Shown here: one piece after another, positions 52,681 to 62,392 of the stretch
Numbering within the stretch: the first letter of the stretch is position 1
Layout: each line of letters opens with the position of its first letter
NCBI RefSeq assembly: GCF_020991415.1
Contig: NZ_JAJMOY010000006.1
Coordinates: 62,001-126,000, forward strand
From: Flavobacterium sp. ENC
GTDB taxonomy: Bacteria > Bacteroidota > Bacteroidia > Flavobacteriales > Flavobacteriaceae
Direction: 5' to 3'
Length of the DNA stretch: 64,000 nucleotides
Notes under the pieces: generated by a model
The model's input: only the letters and a program-made list of their open reading frames with translations
Told to the model about the DNA's origin: nothing
Databases searched by the model: none
Position numbers and translations under genes: made by a program

Positions 52681-52711
52681 AGCCTTTCATGCACCATGAA
52701 AGGCTTTTTTT
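52681..52711 (+). terminator. Attenuator-like terminator between leader ORFs
   Basis: An 11-bp perfect stem (AGCCTTTCATG/CATGAAAGGCT) with a 3-base loop is followed by a run of T. It lies in the leader region, not after a full gene, so it should act as an attenuator for 52734-54144. Confidence 0.85.
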
Positions 52712-52733
52712 AGAATTATTAAAAAATGATAAG

Positions 52734-52814
52734 ATGAGATCAAATAGAAATACCAACATAATGATGCAGTGCTGTCTGATGAAAATACCATGTTGTATGT
52801 GTTGCAGGAATTAG
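52734..52814 (+). CDS. Met/Cys-rich mini-ORF 2
   Basis: The 26-codon ORF (MRSNRNTNIMMQCCLMKIPC, then CMCCRN) has five Met and six Cys, and a CCMCC core that could also bind metal. It follows the attenuator and ends 43 bases before the glutamate dehydrogenase start. Two adjacent Met/Cys-rich mini-ORFs are unlikely by chance. A second leader peptide or a tiny metal-binding peptide are the options. Confidence 0.5.
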   Translation: MRSNRNTNIMMQCCLMKIPCCMCCRN

Positions 52815-52857
52815 AAGCACTGAAAAAAAGAAAATCCCCAATTTAAAAAGATATAAA

Positions 52858-54144
52858 ATGAGTACAGAAATAATAAAACAGAACCCCTTTCAATCCATGA
52901 TTGATCGATTTAATATCGCCGCCGATATTCTTAATCTGGATGAATCCATCAGGCAGAAATTGCAGCGTCCTGAAAAACAAATCGTTGTAAATTTTGCAAT
53001 TACGCTTGACAACGGAACCATCCAGAATTTTGAAGGCTATCGTGTCATTCACAATACGGCATTAGGACCGTCTAAAGGAGGCATTCGTTACGACACAGGC
53101 GTAAATCTTGATGAAGTAAAAGCATTGGCTGCCTGGATGACCTGGAAATCTGCTGTAACGGGAATTCCATTTGGAGGAGCAAAAGGCGGGATAATCTGTG
53201 ATCCGAGAACACTTTCGAAAACAGAACTGGAAAAAATTACAAGAGCGTATACCAAAGCACTATCTGATATTTTCGGCCCGGAAAAAGATGTACCTGCACC
53301 TGACATGGGAACGGGGCCTGACGAAATGGGCTGGCTGATGGACGAATTTTCATTGGTACACGGCAAAACAATTCATGCCGTAGTGACCGGAAAACACCTG
53401 CATTCCGGAGGTTCTCTGGGCAGGGTAGAAGCGACCGGGCGTGGCGTTAGCATCATAAGCATTCTGGCATTGGAGAAACTGAAAATCAGACCTGCAAAAG
53501 CAACGGCTGCGATTCAGGGATTTGGAAATGTGGGTTTGCATTCGGCTTTGTTTTTGTTCGAAAAAGGATTAAAAATTGTAGCCGTAAGCGATGTTTCGGA
53601 AGCTTTTTACAATCCCGACGGACTCAATATCCCCGAACTGATTTTGTATTACAACCTGAATAATAAATCCATAAAAGGATATCCGAATTCTGTAGCCATC
53701 AAACATGAGGATTTATTGCTTCTGGATGTTGATGTCCTGATTCCGGCTGCAAAAGAAGACGTGATTACGGGAAAAAATGCCAATGACATTCGTGCTAAAA
53801 TTATTGTGGAAGGCGCAAACGGTCCTGTTTCTTCTGATGCGGATAAAATACTGCACGAAAACAATGTCCTTGTGGTTCCTGATATTCTGGCAAATGCGGG
53901 CGGCGTTACCGTTTCGTACTTTGAATGGCTTCAGAATTCACTTTTGGAGTCATGGAGAATTCACCAGATCAACAAGCGTCTGGAAGATATACTGGAAAAG
54001 GGTTTTGATACGGTTTTTAGGGTTGCGGCAAAACATAAGGTAACGCCGCGTATTGCTGCTTACATTATTGCTTTGAAAAAAGTAGCTGAAACACAATCGG
54101 TAAAAGAGGTGGCAGCCGATGCCCCTAAATACAAACAGAATTAA
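52858..54144 (+). CDS. gdhA: Glu/Leu/Phe/Val dehydrogenase (glutamate dehydrogenase type)
   Basis: The 428-residue enzyme converts glutamate and 2-oxoglutarate with NAD(P). The substrate motif KGGIRYDTGVNLDEVKALAA with MTWKSAVTGIPFGGAKGG (catalytic Lys) and the Rossmann segment IQGFGNVGLHSA are typical, as is ILANAGGVTVSYFEWLQN. The length is normal for the hexameric type. Upstream are the Met/Cys-rich mini-ORFs and an attenuator, an unusual control for this gene. Confidence 0.95.
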   Translation: MSTEIIKQNPFQSMIDRFNIAADILNLDESIRQKLQRPEKQIVVNFAITLDNGTIQNFEGYRVIHNTALGPSKGGIRYDTGVNLDEVKALAAWMTWKSAVTGIPFGGAKGGIICDPRTLSKTELEKITRAYTKALSDIFGPEKDVPAPDMGTGPDEMGWLMDEFSLVHGKTIHAVVTGKHLHSGGSLGRVEATGRGVSIISILALEKLKIRPAKATAAIQGFGNVGLHSALFLFEKGLKIVAVSDVSEAFYNPDGLNIPELILYYNLNNKSIKGYPNSVAIKHEDLLLLDVDVLIPAAKEDVITGKNANDIRAKIIVEGANGPVSSDADKILHENNVLVVPDILANAGGVTVSYFEWLQNSLLESWRIHQINKRLEDILEKGFDTVFRVAAKHKVTPRIAAYIIALKKVAETQSVKEVAADAPKYKQN

Positions 54145-54271
54145 AAATTTACGCTAAACGAAGAGGAAGATAATTTTCATCAATCGATGCTTTTTTAAAG
54201 GGAAAAGAAGGGATTGATTGGTGAAAATATTTTCTTTTTGAATTATTATGAATAAACAAAGTAATTTTTAA

Positions 54272-55495
54272 ATGGAACATATTAATTTTCTTGCTTTCGC
54301 AATGCCTGCTTTTTTTCTGTTTTTATTTATTGAATTTAAGATCGCACAACGAAAAAAAAGACCGGAAATTTTCAATTATGAAAGCTCCGTTTCGAATATT
54401 AGTATTGGTATTGCCGAAAGATTAATCAATTTATTTATCACTGCGAGTTTTTATCAGGCGTATTATTTCATTTATAATAATTATCGCTTTTTTGATATTC
54501 CGGCGAATGCCTTTGTCTGGTTTGCCCTAATTCTCGCCACCGATTTTGTCTGGTACTGGTACCACAGATTAGGACATGAAGTCAATTTTTTCTGGGCAGC
54601 ACACATTGTCCATCATCATAGCGAAGAATTTAATTTTAGCGCTGCTGCGAGAATTACCACTTTTCAGGCCATTATCCGCACCGGATTCTGGTGTGTTCTT
54701 CCTTATATTGGGTTTCATCCGACAATGGTGATCACGATGCTGATTGTCCATGGCGCTTATTCTTTTTTTACGCATACACAGCTCATCGGAAAAATAAAAT
54801 GGCTGGAATATGTTTTCGTAACGCCTTCTGTTCATGGAGTACATCACGCTTCCGACGAGAAGTACCTCGATAAAAACTATGGGGATATGTTCACTTTCTG
54901 GGACCGTCTTTTCGGAACTTTCCAGACGGAAGAAGAAAAACCAAAATACGGCTTGACGCATCCGTTGAAAAGCTACAGTTTCTTATGGCAGCATTTTCAC
55001 TATTACTTTGAAATTTATGAATTAATGAAACGCTCGAAAGGGTTCAAAGCAAAATGGAAAGCGGTTTTTGGAAGTCCCGCACACATGGATCAGGACATTC
55101 GGCCAATATTGGAAAAACGTTTTTTACAGGATAAGGCCAATCCGAATCAGCGTCTTCGATTCAAAAATTATCTTTACATCCAGTTGGGAATTTCGACTTT
55201 ATTGCTGACGGTTTTTACCTATTATTTTGAATTTTTAAGTGGCTTCGATAAAGTTTTTGTACTGTCCATTATCCTGATTACACTTATTAATTGCGGGGCT
55301 TTACTGGAACAGCGAAAATGGATTTATTACCTGGAATATGCCCGAATTTATATGATCGCGGTGTATTTTTTATACGAAGAGGGCTTGATGATTTTTTTCT
55401 TTATACCACTGGGAATTATGATTTTCGCGGAACAGCTGTTCTCGCTGAGTAAAAGGTATCAGAATGTAGTGTTGCAGTTGGAGTCTTCGGAGTGA
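54272..55495 (+). CDS. Sterol desaturase/fatty acid hydroxylase-family membrane protein
   Basis: The 407-residue membrane protein has three or more helices in the first 130 residues and the di-iron histidine clusters HRLGH, HIVHHHSEEF and VHGVHHASDEKYLD. The family hydroxylates or desaturates lipids, and bacterial relatives include alkylglycerol monooxygenase-like proteins. Extra helices near residues 300-385 extend it beyond the core. Substrate unknown. A terminator follows. Confidence 0.92.
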   Translation: MEHINFLAFAMPAFFLFLFIEFKIAQRKKRPEIFNYESSVSNISIGIAERLINLFITASFYQAYYFIYNNYRFFDIPANAFVWFALILATDFVWYWYHRLGHEVNFFWAAHIVHHHSEEFNFSAAARITTFQAIIRTGFWCVLPYIGFHPTMVITMLIVHGAYSFFTHTQLIGKIKWLEYVFVTPSVHGVHHASDEKYLDKNYGDMFTFWDRLFGTFQTEEEKPKYGLTHPLKSYSFLWQHFHYYFEIYELMKRSKGFKAKWKAVFGSPAHMDQDIRPILEKRFLQDKANPNQRLRFKNYLYIQLGISTLLLTVFTYYFEFLSGFDKVFVLSIILITLINCGALLEQRKWIYYLEYARIYMIAVYFLYEEGLMIFFFIPLGIMIFAEQLFSLSKRYQNVVLQLESSE

Positions 55496-55517
55496 AGAGC
55501 ATAGAAGAAAGAGCATA

Positions 55518-55556
55518 GAAAAAAAGCGGTATCCGAATGGGTGTCGCTTTTTTTTT
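55518..55556 (+). terminator. Terminator of the desaturase gene
   Basis: AAAAAAGCGGTATCC pairs with GGGTGTCGCTTTTTT (with three G-U pairs) and is followed by more T, about 25 bases after the stop. Confidence 0.75.
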
Positions 55557-55561
55557 GCCAC

Positions 55562-55632
55562 TCCCGATAGCTATCGGGATAAAGGATTTTAAAGATATTA
55601 ATCTGTGCGAATCTGTGCAATCTGTGGCATGT
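55562..55632. repeat. Interspersed intergenic repeat with 18-bp palindrome
   Basis: TCCCGATAGCTATCGGGA (55562-55579) is a perfect palindrome. It is followed by AATCTGTGCGAATCTGTGCA and ATCTGTGGC, short direct repeats typical of Flavobacterium interspersed elements. The window end (AGCCACAGATTA at 63989) begins a similar element in the other orientation. Confidence 0.7.
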
Positions 55633-55642
55633 ATTCTTTAAG

Positions 55643-57247
55643 TTATATCGTTTTAATCGCCATGATTTTCTCTTCAAAAGTGTCTTTAAAATCAGATTTG
55701 CTTTTGATTCTTGTTTTGTACGTGTAAATTGTAGCTACAGAAAGTTCGAGAAATTCTGCCATTTGGCTGCTGTCCTGGATTCCCAGTCGGTAGAGTGCGA
55801 AAATTCGAAGTTCAGTGTTTAAAAGCTCGCCTTTCTTTACAATACATTTATGGTCATTTGGAAATAAATGGTTAAAATCGGTTACAAAAGTGGGGAATAA
55901 CTTCAGGAAGATTTCATCAAACTGATGGAATAAATTTTCGCGTTCTTCCTTTACATTATACCGTTTTAAACTCGCAATAACTTCGTCGGTTTTCTTTGTA
56001 ATGATCTTGTGAAGCGTACTCTTTTGGATATGATCTATTTTATTAATGAATGCCGAAGTTGCTTTGATAAAGTAGGTAATATATTCTTCCTTAATCGCAT
56101 TGGCCTCACTCAGGCTGATGTTCATTTCCTGCAGCTGACTGTACGAAGAAGCCATTATTTTTCTCGCCTTATTTCTTTCTTTTAATTGTTTGAAAATAAT
56201 GATCGAGAACAAAATAATAATCACGGTCAGTATCGTTAACAGAATAATGATTCTTTCGAGTTTATCATTCTTCTCTTTTACATTGTTCAGTTGTGCTTTT
56301 TCGATAATCGGCAGAATCGACGAAATCTCAATTTTGCGGTGTCTGGCGTTATAAAAAGTCGCGTCATCCATGGCAATGTTGATGTATTCGTTGGCTTTGT
56401 CCAGATACCCCATTTTAAAGAGTTCGTTGGCCAGATTTCGCAAGGCAACGGTTTCTTTGGTTGCATTTTTCACATCGGCAATAGCGGCAAGTGCCAGGTA
56501 ATGAATGGCTTTTTTGGTGTATCCTCTTTCGGAATAAATATAACCAAGGCTTGAAGTGGCAATTCCGTAATAATCCGGAGGCAGGTCATAATTATTAATC
56601 CAGTAGCTAAACGCAAACTCGGCACCGCGCCAATCCTGCTGTTTCAGTCTTTTTAAACTTTCGGCGGCCCAGTATTCGTTGGTGTTCGTTCCGATTAATT
56701 CCAGTGCCTTTTTCAGAAAATGATTGCCCTGTTGTACGTAATGGATATTAAAGCGCTGATCGCGGTTATAATCGGCTAAATCGTAATAAGCGCGGGCTTT
56801 TATATTGTAATACTCAAATTTGTTTCTCAGGTCCAGTTTTTTGTCGTCAACGACATTCAAAGTATCGATTGCTTCTTTAAACAAACCGGAGGAAAGGAGC
56901 ACAAACCCTTCTTTAATACGGCTTTTGGCCAGATACTTAGGGTCTTTCAATACAATTGCCTTGATTTTTGCTTCTTCTAAATAATAATAGGCAGAATCAT
57001 ATTTAAAGGATTTATACTCTTCAAACAACGACATATAACAATTGTATAGTGCTGTGTTGTTCTGGCTCAATGTAAATTTTGATACATTTTTTTTTAAGGC
57101 TTCTATTTTTTGATATTTCTTTTTAAGATATACCTCTTTTTTAAGGAGCACCTTATCTAATTCTTCCAGAACAGGATTTGTCTCTTTCGCAGCGAGAGAA
57201 AAACCTGCAATGAAAAAATATAGCATTAATATTTTTTGCATGGTCAT
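55643..57247 (-). CDS. TPR-type membrane regulator with C-terminal HTH (DUF6377/SusR-like)
   Basis: The 534-residue protein has a signal peptide (to about 20), TPR-like helices (about 60-320), one membrane helix (about 328-350), and a cytoplasmic part with a coiled coil and a C-terminal LuxR-like HTH (YRLGIQDSSQMAEFLELSVA). This layout is that of SusR-like regulators, which sense sugar in the periplasm and bind DNA below. It is divergent from a DUF5004/SusC/SusD locus, its probable target. A near-perfect 20-bp palindrome lies 65 bases upstream of its start. Confidence 0.9.
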   Translation of the reverse strand: MTMQKILMLYFFIAGFSLAAKETNPVLEELDKVLLKKEVYLKKKYQKIEALKKNVSKFTLSQNNTALYNCYMSLFEEYKSFKYDSAYYYLEEAKIKAIVLKDPKYLAKSRIKEGFVLLSSGLFKEAIDTLNVVDDKKLDLRNKFEYYNIKARAYYDLADYNRDQRFNIHYVQQGNHFLKKALELIGTNTNEYWAAESLKRLKQQDWRGAEFAFSYWINNYDLPPDYYGIATSSLGYIYSERGYTKKAIHYLALAAIADVKNATKETVALRNLANELFKMGYLDKANEYINIAMDDATFYNARHRKIEISSILPIIEKAQLNNVKEKNDKLERIIILLTILTVIIILFSIIIFKQLKERNKARKIMASSYSQLQEMNISLSEANAIKEEYITYFIKATSAFINKIDHIQKSTLHKIITKKTDEVIASLKRYNVKEERENLFHQFDEIFLKLFPTFVTDFNHLFPNDHKCIVKKGELLNTELRIFALYRLGIQDSSQMAEFLELSVATIYTYKTRIKSKSDFKDTFEEKIMAIKTI

Positions 57248-57722
57248 GTTTTGGTTTAGGGTAAAAAATAGTTTTTTGGCTGGCTTGAGTTAATTCGTTT
57301 TTAATTCAAAGTAAGCATAAGCGCTTACGCTTGTAACTTTTAGGATTTAACAAATTTAGGTGTAATACGTTTAAAAACAAGGGCTAGTCTGTTTCAAAAT
57401 GGGACCTAAATGTTAAAAGTAGTTTAATAATTTGCAATTATACAATAAAAAGCAATTATATATATACATAGTGAAAAAAATATCCGCTTTAATTTTGATA
57501 TTGTCATTTCTACCATTAATTATTTGCTGTTTTTCATCTAAACAACGTCTTGATTTTTTTTACTTTAAAAATTTCGTAAATAATTGATAATTAGTCTTTT
57601 GTTGTAAAATTCGTTTGATTTTTATCTTGATTTTTAAAAGATATTTTTTTTAAGATTTATTTAACTTATAGATTCGCTCTGTCCTTTAAGGATAAAAAAA
57701 CTAACAATCAAACCACAAATTT
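57248..57722. other. Divergent promoter region of the second PUL
   Basis: No gene is present in these 475 bases. They hold the near-perfect palindrome at 57313-57332 and the 11-bp palindrome TCCTTTAAGGA at 57682-57692, about 30 bases before the DUF5004 gene. Confidence 0.5.
57313..57332. promoter_or_regulatory. Near-perfect 20-bp palindrome, candidate operator
   Basis: AAGCATAAGCGCTTACGCTT is a palindrome with one mismatch. It lies between the regulator start (57247) and the DUF5004 gene, so it is the best candidate binding site for the SusR-like regulator. Confidence 0.5.
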
Positions 57723-58244
57723 ATGAGATGTAAAAGTATTTATTGGTTGGCTGTTGTGATGAGTTTAACGGCAATTGGCTGTGACAACACTGACGACGGA
57801 AGCCACGTTGATCCCATTACCATTTATGAAAAAGTAAACGGAAACTGGGGATTAACAAATCTGAAAATGGTTGATGAATTTGCGAAAGCAAATAAAATCG
57901 AACCAAGCGAAGAAAACTTGAGTACCTATTTTAATTACGAGGATTTTAAAATCAATTTCGTAACAGACGCGCAAAATAGACCTACAAGTTATGAGGTTAC
58001 CGGAAATGTTCCTCCCTTATTTGCTCCAAAAGGATATTGGGCATTAAGCTCAGACTTTCAACAGACAAATGCCAGTGCAATTCGAATCTATTTGTACAGC
58101 GATGCTCAGAAAACTCAAAAAACAGATGAGCTGCGAATAATTTCTGTTCCGGGTAAAAATGAAGAAATGCAGCTTCAGCTGATGCGTACTTCCGGCGGAG
58201 CTGATTTTGTTTCTTATGTATTCAAATTAAATGCTATTAATTAA
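57723..58244 (+). CDS. DUF5004-type lipoprotein
   Basis: The 173-residue protein has a lipoprotein signal (TAIGC, Cys20) and a compact beta domain (WGLTNLKMVDEF, YWALSSDFQQ). It resembles the DUF5004 proteins that occur in Flavobacterium glycan loci. It is probably exposed on the surface or in the periplasm and helps bind substrate. It starts the operon DUF5004, 58253, SusC, SusD, with gaps of 8, 29 and 28 bases. Confidence 0.8.
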   Translation: MRCKSIYWLAVVMSLTAIGCDNTDDGSHVDPITIYEKVNGNWGLTNLKMVDEFAKANKIEPSEENLSTYFNYEDFKINFVTDAQNRPTSYEVTGNVPPLFAPKGYWALSSDFQQTNASAIRIYLYSDAQKTQKTDELRIISVPGKNEEMQLQLMRTSGGADFVSYVFKLNAIN

Positions 58245-58252
58245 AAAGTAAT

Positions 58253-59335
58253 ATGAAAAAGTTTATATATACAATTTTACTTGCCCTGTTGATGGCTCCA
58301 AATTTTGTAACGGCGCAGGAAAATGCGGGAGCTGTAGGGCCCATGTCATCCTATCCGGTAGTGTACAAATATGATGAAGAAGTAACCTGGTACTTTGATC
58401 TTTCAGGAACCACCTTTGCAGAAACAGAAGAACTTTATATCTGGATCTGGTCACCCTCTGAGCCGGACGCAGGCAATTGGGAAAACTCCTCTGATTTTGC
58501 AAAATTAAAATACGAGGGCGATAAAATCTGGAGTTTTAAGCTGACCCCGACCGCTTATTTTTCTAAAACTCCGGAGGAAATCGCCGCAAGTGCAGGATTC
58601 TGGTTCCGTTTAAAAAACAAAAACGGATCGAAGCAAAGCGATGTGGCCAACATGACCTATACTGATTTTTCGTCCTTTTATACCGCAAACGAACTAATCA
58701 TGTCTTATCCTGCAAAACCAACAATTGATAAACCGGTAAGTATTTTATTTAATTCTAATTTAAAAGACGGTTTCGCAGGCGTTCCAAGTGTTCACTTCCA
58801 TAGTGGTTTAAACAACTGGGCGGTGCTGCAGGAATATCAGGCCTGGCTTCCGGAAGTTTCCGAAAAAACAAAACTAAAGGATTTAGGAAATGGTTTTTAC
58901 AGAATGGATTTGATTCCACAGGAATATTATAATACGGAACCTGGTTTTGTGATGGAAAACATAACGTTTTTAATGGTAGCAAAAGACTGGACTACGAATT
59001 CGGGTGATCAGATTATTTATGCAGGCGAATTTGTGCCGCCACCGCCACCGGTTTTTGCTTTTTTCCCTTTGCAAATCAGTCAGAGAGACTTTTTAGGAAT
59101 GTCAAGAAAAAATAATGAATCGGGTGTAAACAAATTGATTTACACGATTACAGCCGGCAGTAAAACAATTTCTGGTGAGTTTATGGGAGGAACTGCTGAA
59201 ATCAAAGGATTTGTCAATTTAGTTTCAGAACTAAACGGAGTTCCGAATTTAACTGAAATCCATGTCCTGGTAAAAGATAACAAGGATAAGACGATTTCGG
59301 ATACTTCGATTCCGCTTAAAACTTTAGACAAATAA
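58253..59335 (+). CDS. Exported carbohydrate-binding candidate (SusE/F-like)
   Basis: The 360-residue protein has a signal peptide ending VTAQ and two similar beta-sandwich regions (about 30-145 and 165-265; WIWSPSEPDAGNWEN, SVHFHSGLNNW), followed by a proline stretch (VPPPPPVFAF) and a C-terminal domain (to 360). It lies 8 bases behind the DUF5004 gene and before SusC. By position it is probably a surface glycan-binding protein. I do not recognise an exact family. Confidence 0.75.
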   Translation: MKKFIYTILLALLMAPNFVTAQENAGAVGPMSSYPVVYKYDEEVTWYFDLSGTTFAETEELYIWIWSPSEPDAGNWENSSDFAKLKYEGDKIWSFKLTPTAYFSKTPEEIAASAGFWFRLKNKNGSKQSDVANMTYTDFSSFYTANELIMSYPAKPTIDKPVSILFNSNLKDGFAGVPSVHFHSGLNNWAVLQEYQAWLPEVSEKTKLKDLGNGFYRMDLIPQEYYNTEPGFVMENITFLMVAKDWTTNSGDQIIYAGEFVPPPPPVFAFFPLQISQRDFLGMSRKNNESGVNKLIYTITAGSKTISGEFMGGTAEIKGFVNLVSELNGVPNLTEIHVLVKDNKDKTISDTSIPLKTLDK

Positions 59336-59364
59336 TTCACTATCAAATTAAAACACCAATTCTA

Positions 59365-62364
59365 ATGAATAGTAAAAATAAAAAAGGAGTCCTGCATCTT
59401 ATGTGGACTACTAAATCGGCGGTATTGATGATTTTCATGCTTTTTCTTTCGGCAGGCGTTTTTGCCCAGGGGAAAAAGCAGGTATCAGGAACCGTTTACG
59501 ACAATACCGGAAGTGTACTGCCGGGAGCTTCTGTTATTGAGGTGGGTACCAAAAACGGAACCACTACAGATTTCGACGGAAAATTTACTTTGCAGGTAGC
59601 TGTAGGAGGTGCGATCGAAGTATCTTTCATCGGATCTACGACCCAAAAAGTTCAGATCACTGCAACAACTGCTAATCTGGATGTCCGTCTGCAAAATGAC
59701 GGGTATACACTGGCAGAAGTTCAGGTGGTTTCTGTCGGATACGGAAAAGTAAAAAAATCAGATTTAACCGGTGCCATTTCTACAGTTGGGGCAGATGATT
59801 TAGTAAAAGGAACGATCTCCTCAACCGAGCAGGTTTTGCAGGGAAAAGTAGCGGGACTGAATATCATCCGTCCTTCCGGTGATCCGGCTGCAGGAGCTAC
59901 GCTGCGTTTGCGTGGAGGAACTTCCCTGACCGCCAGTAACAGTCCGCTGATCGTGGTCGATGGTATTGCAGGAGTGGATATCAACGTCGTTCAGCCTTCG
60001 GATATCAAATCGATAGACGTTTTAAAAGATGCTTCGGCAACGGCTATTTACGGTTCAAGAGGGGCAAACGGGGTGATCATGATTACCACCAAATCCGGAA
60101 CAAAAGGAGTTTCTGTCGTTTACAGCGGCTTATCAAGTGTTGGTTATGTAGCAGATAATTTAGATCTTTTATCGGCTAATCAATGGAGAGGCCATGTACG
60201 TCAGACCGGAAATACGGATGCTGTCGATTACGGCGGAAATACCAACTGGCAGAAAGCCATAGAACAAACGGCTATTTCACAATCACACACTTTAAGTATC
60301 AATTCCGGAAAAGCAGACAGCGGTTTCAGAACTTCCATTTCCTATTTGAATAATGAAGGAGTGATAAAAAAATCAGGACTGGAAAGAATCAGCGGTAATG
60401 TTAGTGCTTACCAATATCTTGGCGACAACAAAGACGTAAAATTCGATATGGGATTGTTTGCCAATATCGACAAATGGAATCCTATCGATTACAGAATTTT
60501 TGAACGTGCTTACAATTTAAATCCAACGATTCCGGTATATGACGCCAATGGAAACTTTTCTTCCGTGAGTGGAAATATCTACGAAAATCCGGTAGAAATC
60601 CTAACCAACAGAACCGTTGACAACGAGAGACACAGACTTTTGGGATATTTTAAAACAGAGGTTAAATTTCTGAGAGATTTTACAGCTTCAGCAAATATTT
60701 CACTTGAACATAATGCCGTAAAAGGAGGGACTTACAAACCATCGTACGCGGTTATGGAAGGAAGAACAGAAGACGGTTATGCGCAAAGAACCTATGCGGA
60801 ATACACCAATGCACAGGGTGAAATCTTTGTAAATTACAACAAAACTTTAGACAAACACACTATTGGGGCCCTGGCCGGATATTCATATTTCGAAAATATC
60901 TACGAAGGTTTCGGAGCACAAAGAAGCGGTTTCGTGACCGATGCTTTCGGATATAACAATTTAGGCGCCGGTTACAATTATCGTTTGGGCGATGTGTATT
61001 CGTATAAAGGAAAATCAAACCTGGTTTCGTTTTTTGCCCGTGCGAATTATTCATACGACGGAAAATATCTTCTTACGGCTACGGTGAGACGTGACGGTTC
61101 AAGCCGCTTTGGTGAAAACAATAAATGGGGAACGTTCCCGTCTGCTTCTGCTGCCTGGAAAATTTCAGGAGAAGAATTTATGGATGCTTCCAAAGGCTGG
61201 TTAGACAACCTGAAAGTAAGAGCAGGTTACGGAGTTACGGGTAATCAGGACGGAATTGGCGAGTACAAATCACTTTCTATTTTAGGAGTTGGAAACGACA
61301 GTTACTACGATCCGGTTACGAAGACCTGGAGTCTGGCCTATTCACCAAAACAAAACCCGAATCCTGATTTGAAATGGGAATCCACACAACAAATTAATAT
61401 TGGGGTAGATTTCGGTTTATTCAACAGAATTACAGGTTCATTCGAATGGTATTCCAAAACGACAAAAGATTTATTGTATACGTACGAAGTACCGCAGCCT
61501 CCTTATTTAGTGGGAACTATGCTGGCCAACGTGGGTGAAATGTCTAACAAAGGAGTGGAACTTACTTTGAATGCCAACATCATTAAAGGAGATAAATTTA
61601 CCTGGGATGCGAATCTGACGCTTGGACACAACATTCAGAAAATTGAAAAATTATCAAATCCAACCTATAAAACAGATGTAATTTACAGCGGATCTTTACA
61701 CGGATTAGCCGGTATGTCCGGACAATATTCTCAGGTGATTGCCGAAGGATATCCGGTTGGAACGTTCTGGGGTTTTCAAAGTGCGGGACTTGATGCCGAT
61801 GGAAAAATGCTGTACTACAATGCAGCAGGGGAGACGGTAGCAGAGAGTGCTTTGGTAGATGCGGATAAAAAAGATTTAGGAAATGTACAGCCGGATCTGA
61901 CTTTAGGAATCGGAATGAACTTTACCTACGGAAATTTTGATCTGGGTATTTCGGGATATGGAATGTTTGGACAAAAAGCTTTAAATGCGACCAATATGAT
62001 GCTGAACGATCCGAACAGGCTTCCGGCTTTCAACGTTCCGGATGATTTCCTGTCAAGCGGAATCACTTCTGCACCGAAATATTCCAGCTACTGGATAGAA
62101 GATGCTTCTTTTTTCAGGCTTCAGACCCTTTCTGTGGGATATACATTACCGCTGAAATACAAAGGCTCTAAGCTCAGAATTTATTTAATGGGTGAAAACC
62201 TTGCTGTATTTACAAGTTACAAAGGTGTAGATCCGGAAATTGGCCTAAATGCACAGGATGGTGCAGACCAAACCGGACTGGCTGCGCCCGGAATTGACCG
62301 ATACAACAATTATCCACGACCAACAACGATTTCTGTTGGATTAAATTTTACGCTGAATAACTAA
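59365..62364 (+). CDS. SusC/RagA-family TonB-dependent transporter
   Basis: The 999-residue outer-membrane importer has a signal peptide ending GVFAQ, a carboxypeptidase regulatory-like domain (about 37-115), a TonB plug (about 125-240, LIVVDGIAGVDINVVQPSDI, DVLKDASATAIYGSRGANG) and a barrel. It is the transport channel of the second glycan locus, SusD follows after 28 bases. Confidence 0.96.
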   Translation: MNSKNKKGVLHLMWTTKSAVLMIFMLFLSAGVFAQGKKQVSGTVYDNTGSVLPGASVIEVGTKNGTTTDFDGKFTLQVAVGGAIEVSFIGSTTQKVQITATTANLDVRLQNDGYTLAEVQVVSVGYGKVKKSDLTGAISTVGADDLVKGTISSTEQVLQGKVAGLNIIRPSGDPAAGATLRLRGGTSLTASNSPLIVVDGIAGVDINVVQPSDIKSIDVLKDASATAIYGSRGANGVIMITTKSGTKGVSVVYSGLSSVGYVADNLDLLSANQWRGHVRQTGNTDAVDYGGNTNWQKAIEQTAISQSHTLSINSGKADSGFRTSISYLNNEGVIKKSGLERISGNVSAYQYLGDNKDVKFDMGLFANIDKWNPIDYRIFERAYNLNPTIPVYDANGNFSSVSGNIYENPVEILTNRTVDNERHRLLGYFKTEVKFLRDFTASANISLEHNAVKGGTYKPSYAVMEGRTEDGYAQRTYAEYTNAQGEIFVNYNKTLDKHTIGALAGYSYFENIYEGFGAQRSGFVTDAFGYNNLGAGYNYRLGDVYSYKGKSNLVSFFARANYSYDGKYLLTATVRRDGSSRFGENNKWGTFPSASAAWKISGEEFMDASKGWLDNLKVRAGYGVTGNQDGIGEYKSLSILGVGNDSYYDPVTKTWSLAYSPKQNPNPDLKWESTQQINIGVDFGLFNRITGSFEWYSKTTKDLLYTYEVPQPPYLVGTMLANVGEMSNKGVELTLNANIIKGDKFTWDANLTLGHNIQKIEKLSNPTYKTDVIYSGSLHGLAGMSGQYSQVIAEGYPVGTFWGFQSAGLDADGKMLYYNAAGETVAESALVDADKKDLGNVQPDLTLGIGMNFTYGNFDLGISGYGMFGQKALNATNMMLNDPNRLPAFNVPDDFLSSGITSAPKYSSYWIEDASFFRLQTLSVGYTLPLKYKGSKLRIYLMGENLAVFTSYKGVDPEIGLNAQDGADQTGLAAPGIDRYNNYPRPTTISVGLNFTLNN

Positions 62365-62392
62365 GCGAATTGATAACCATAAAATATTAAAA

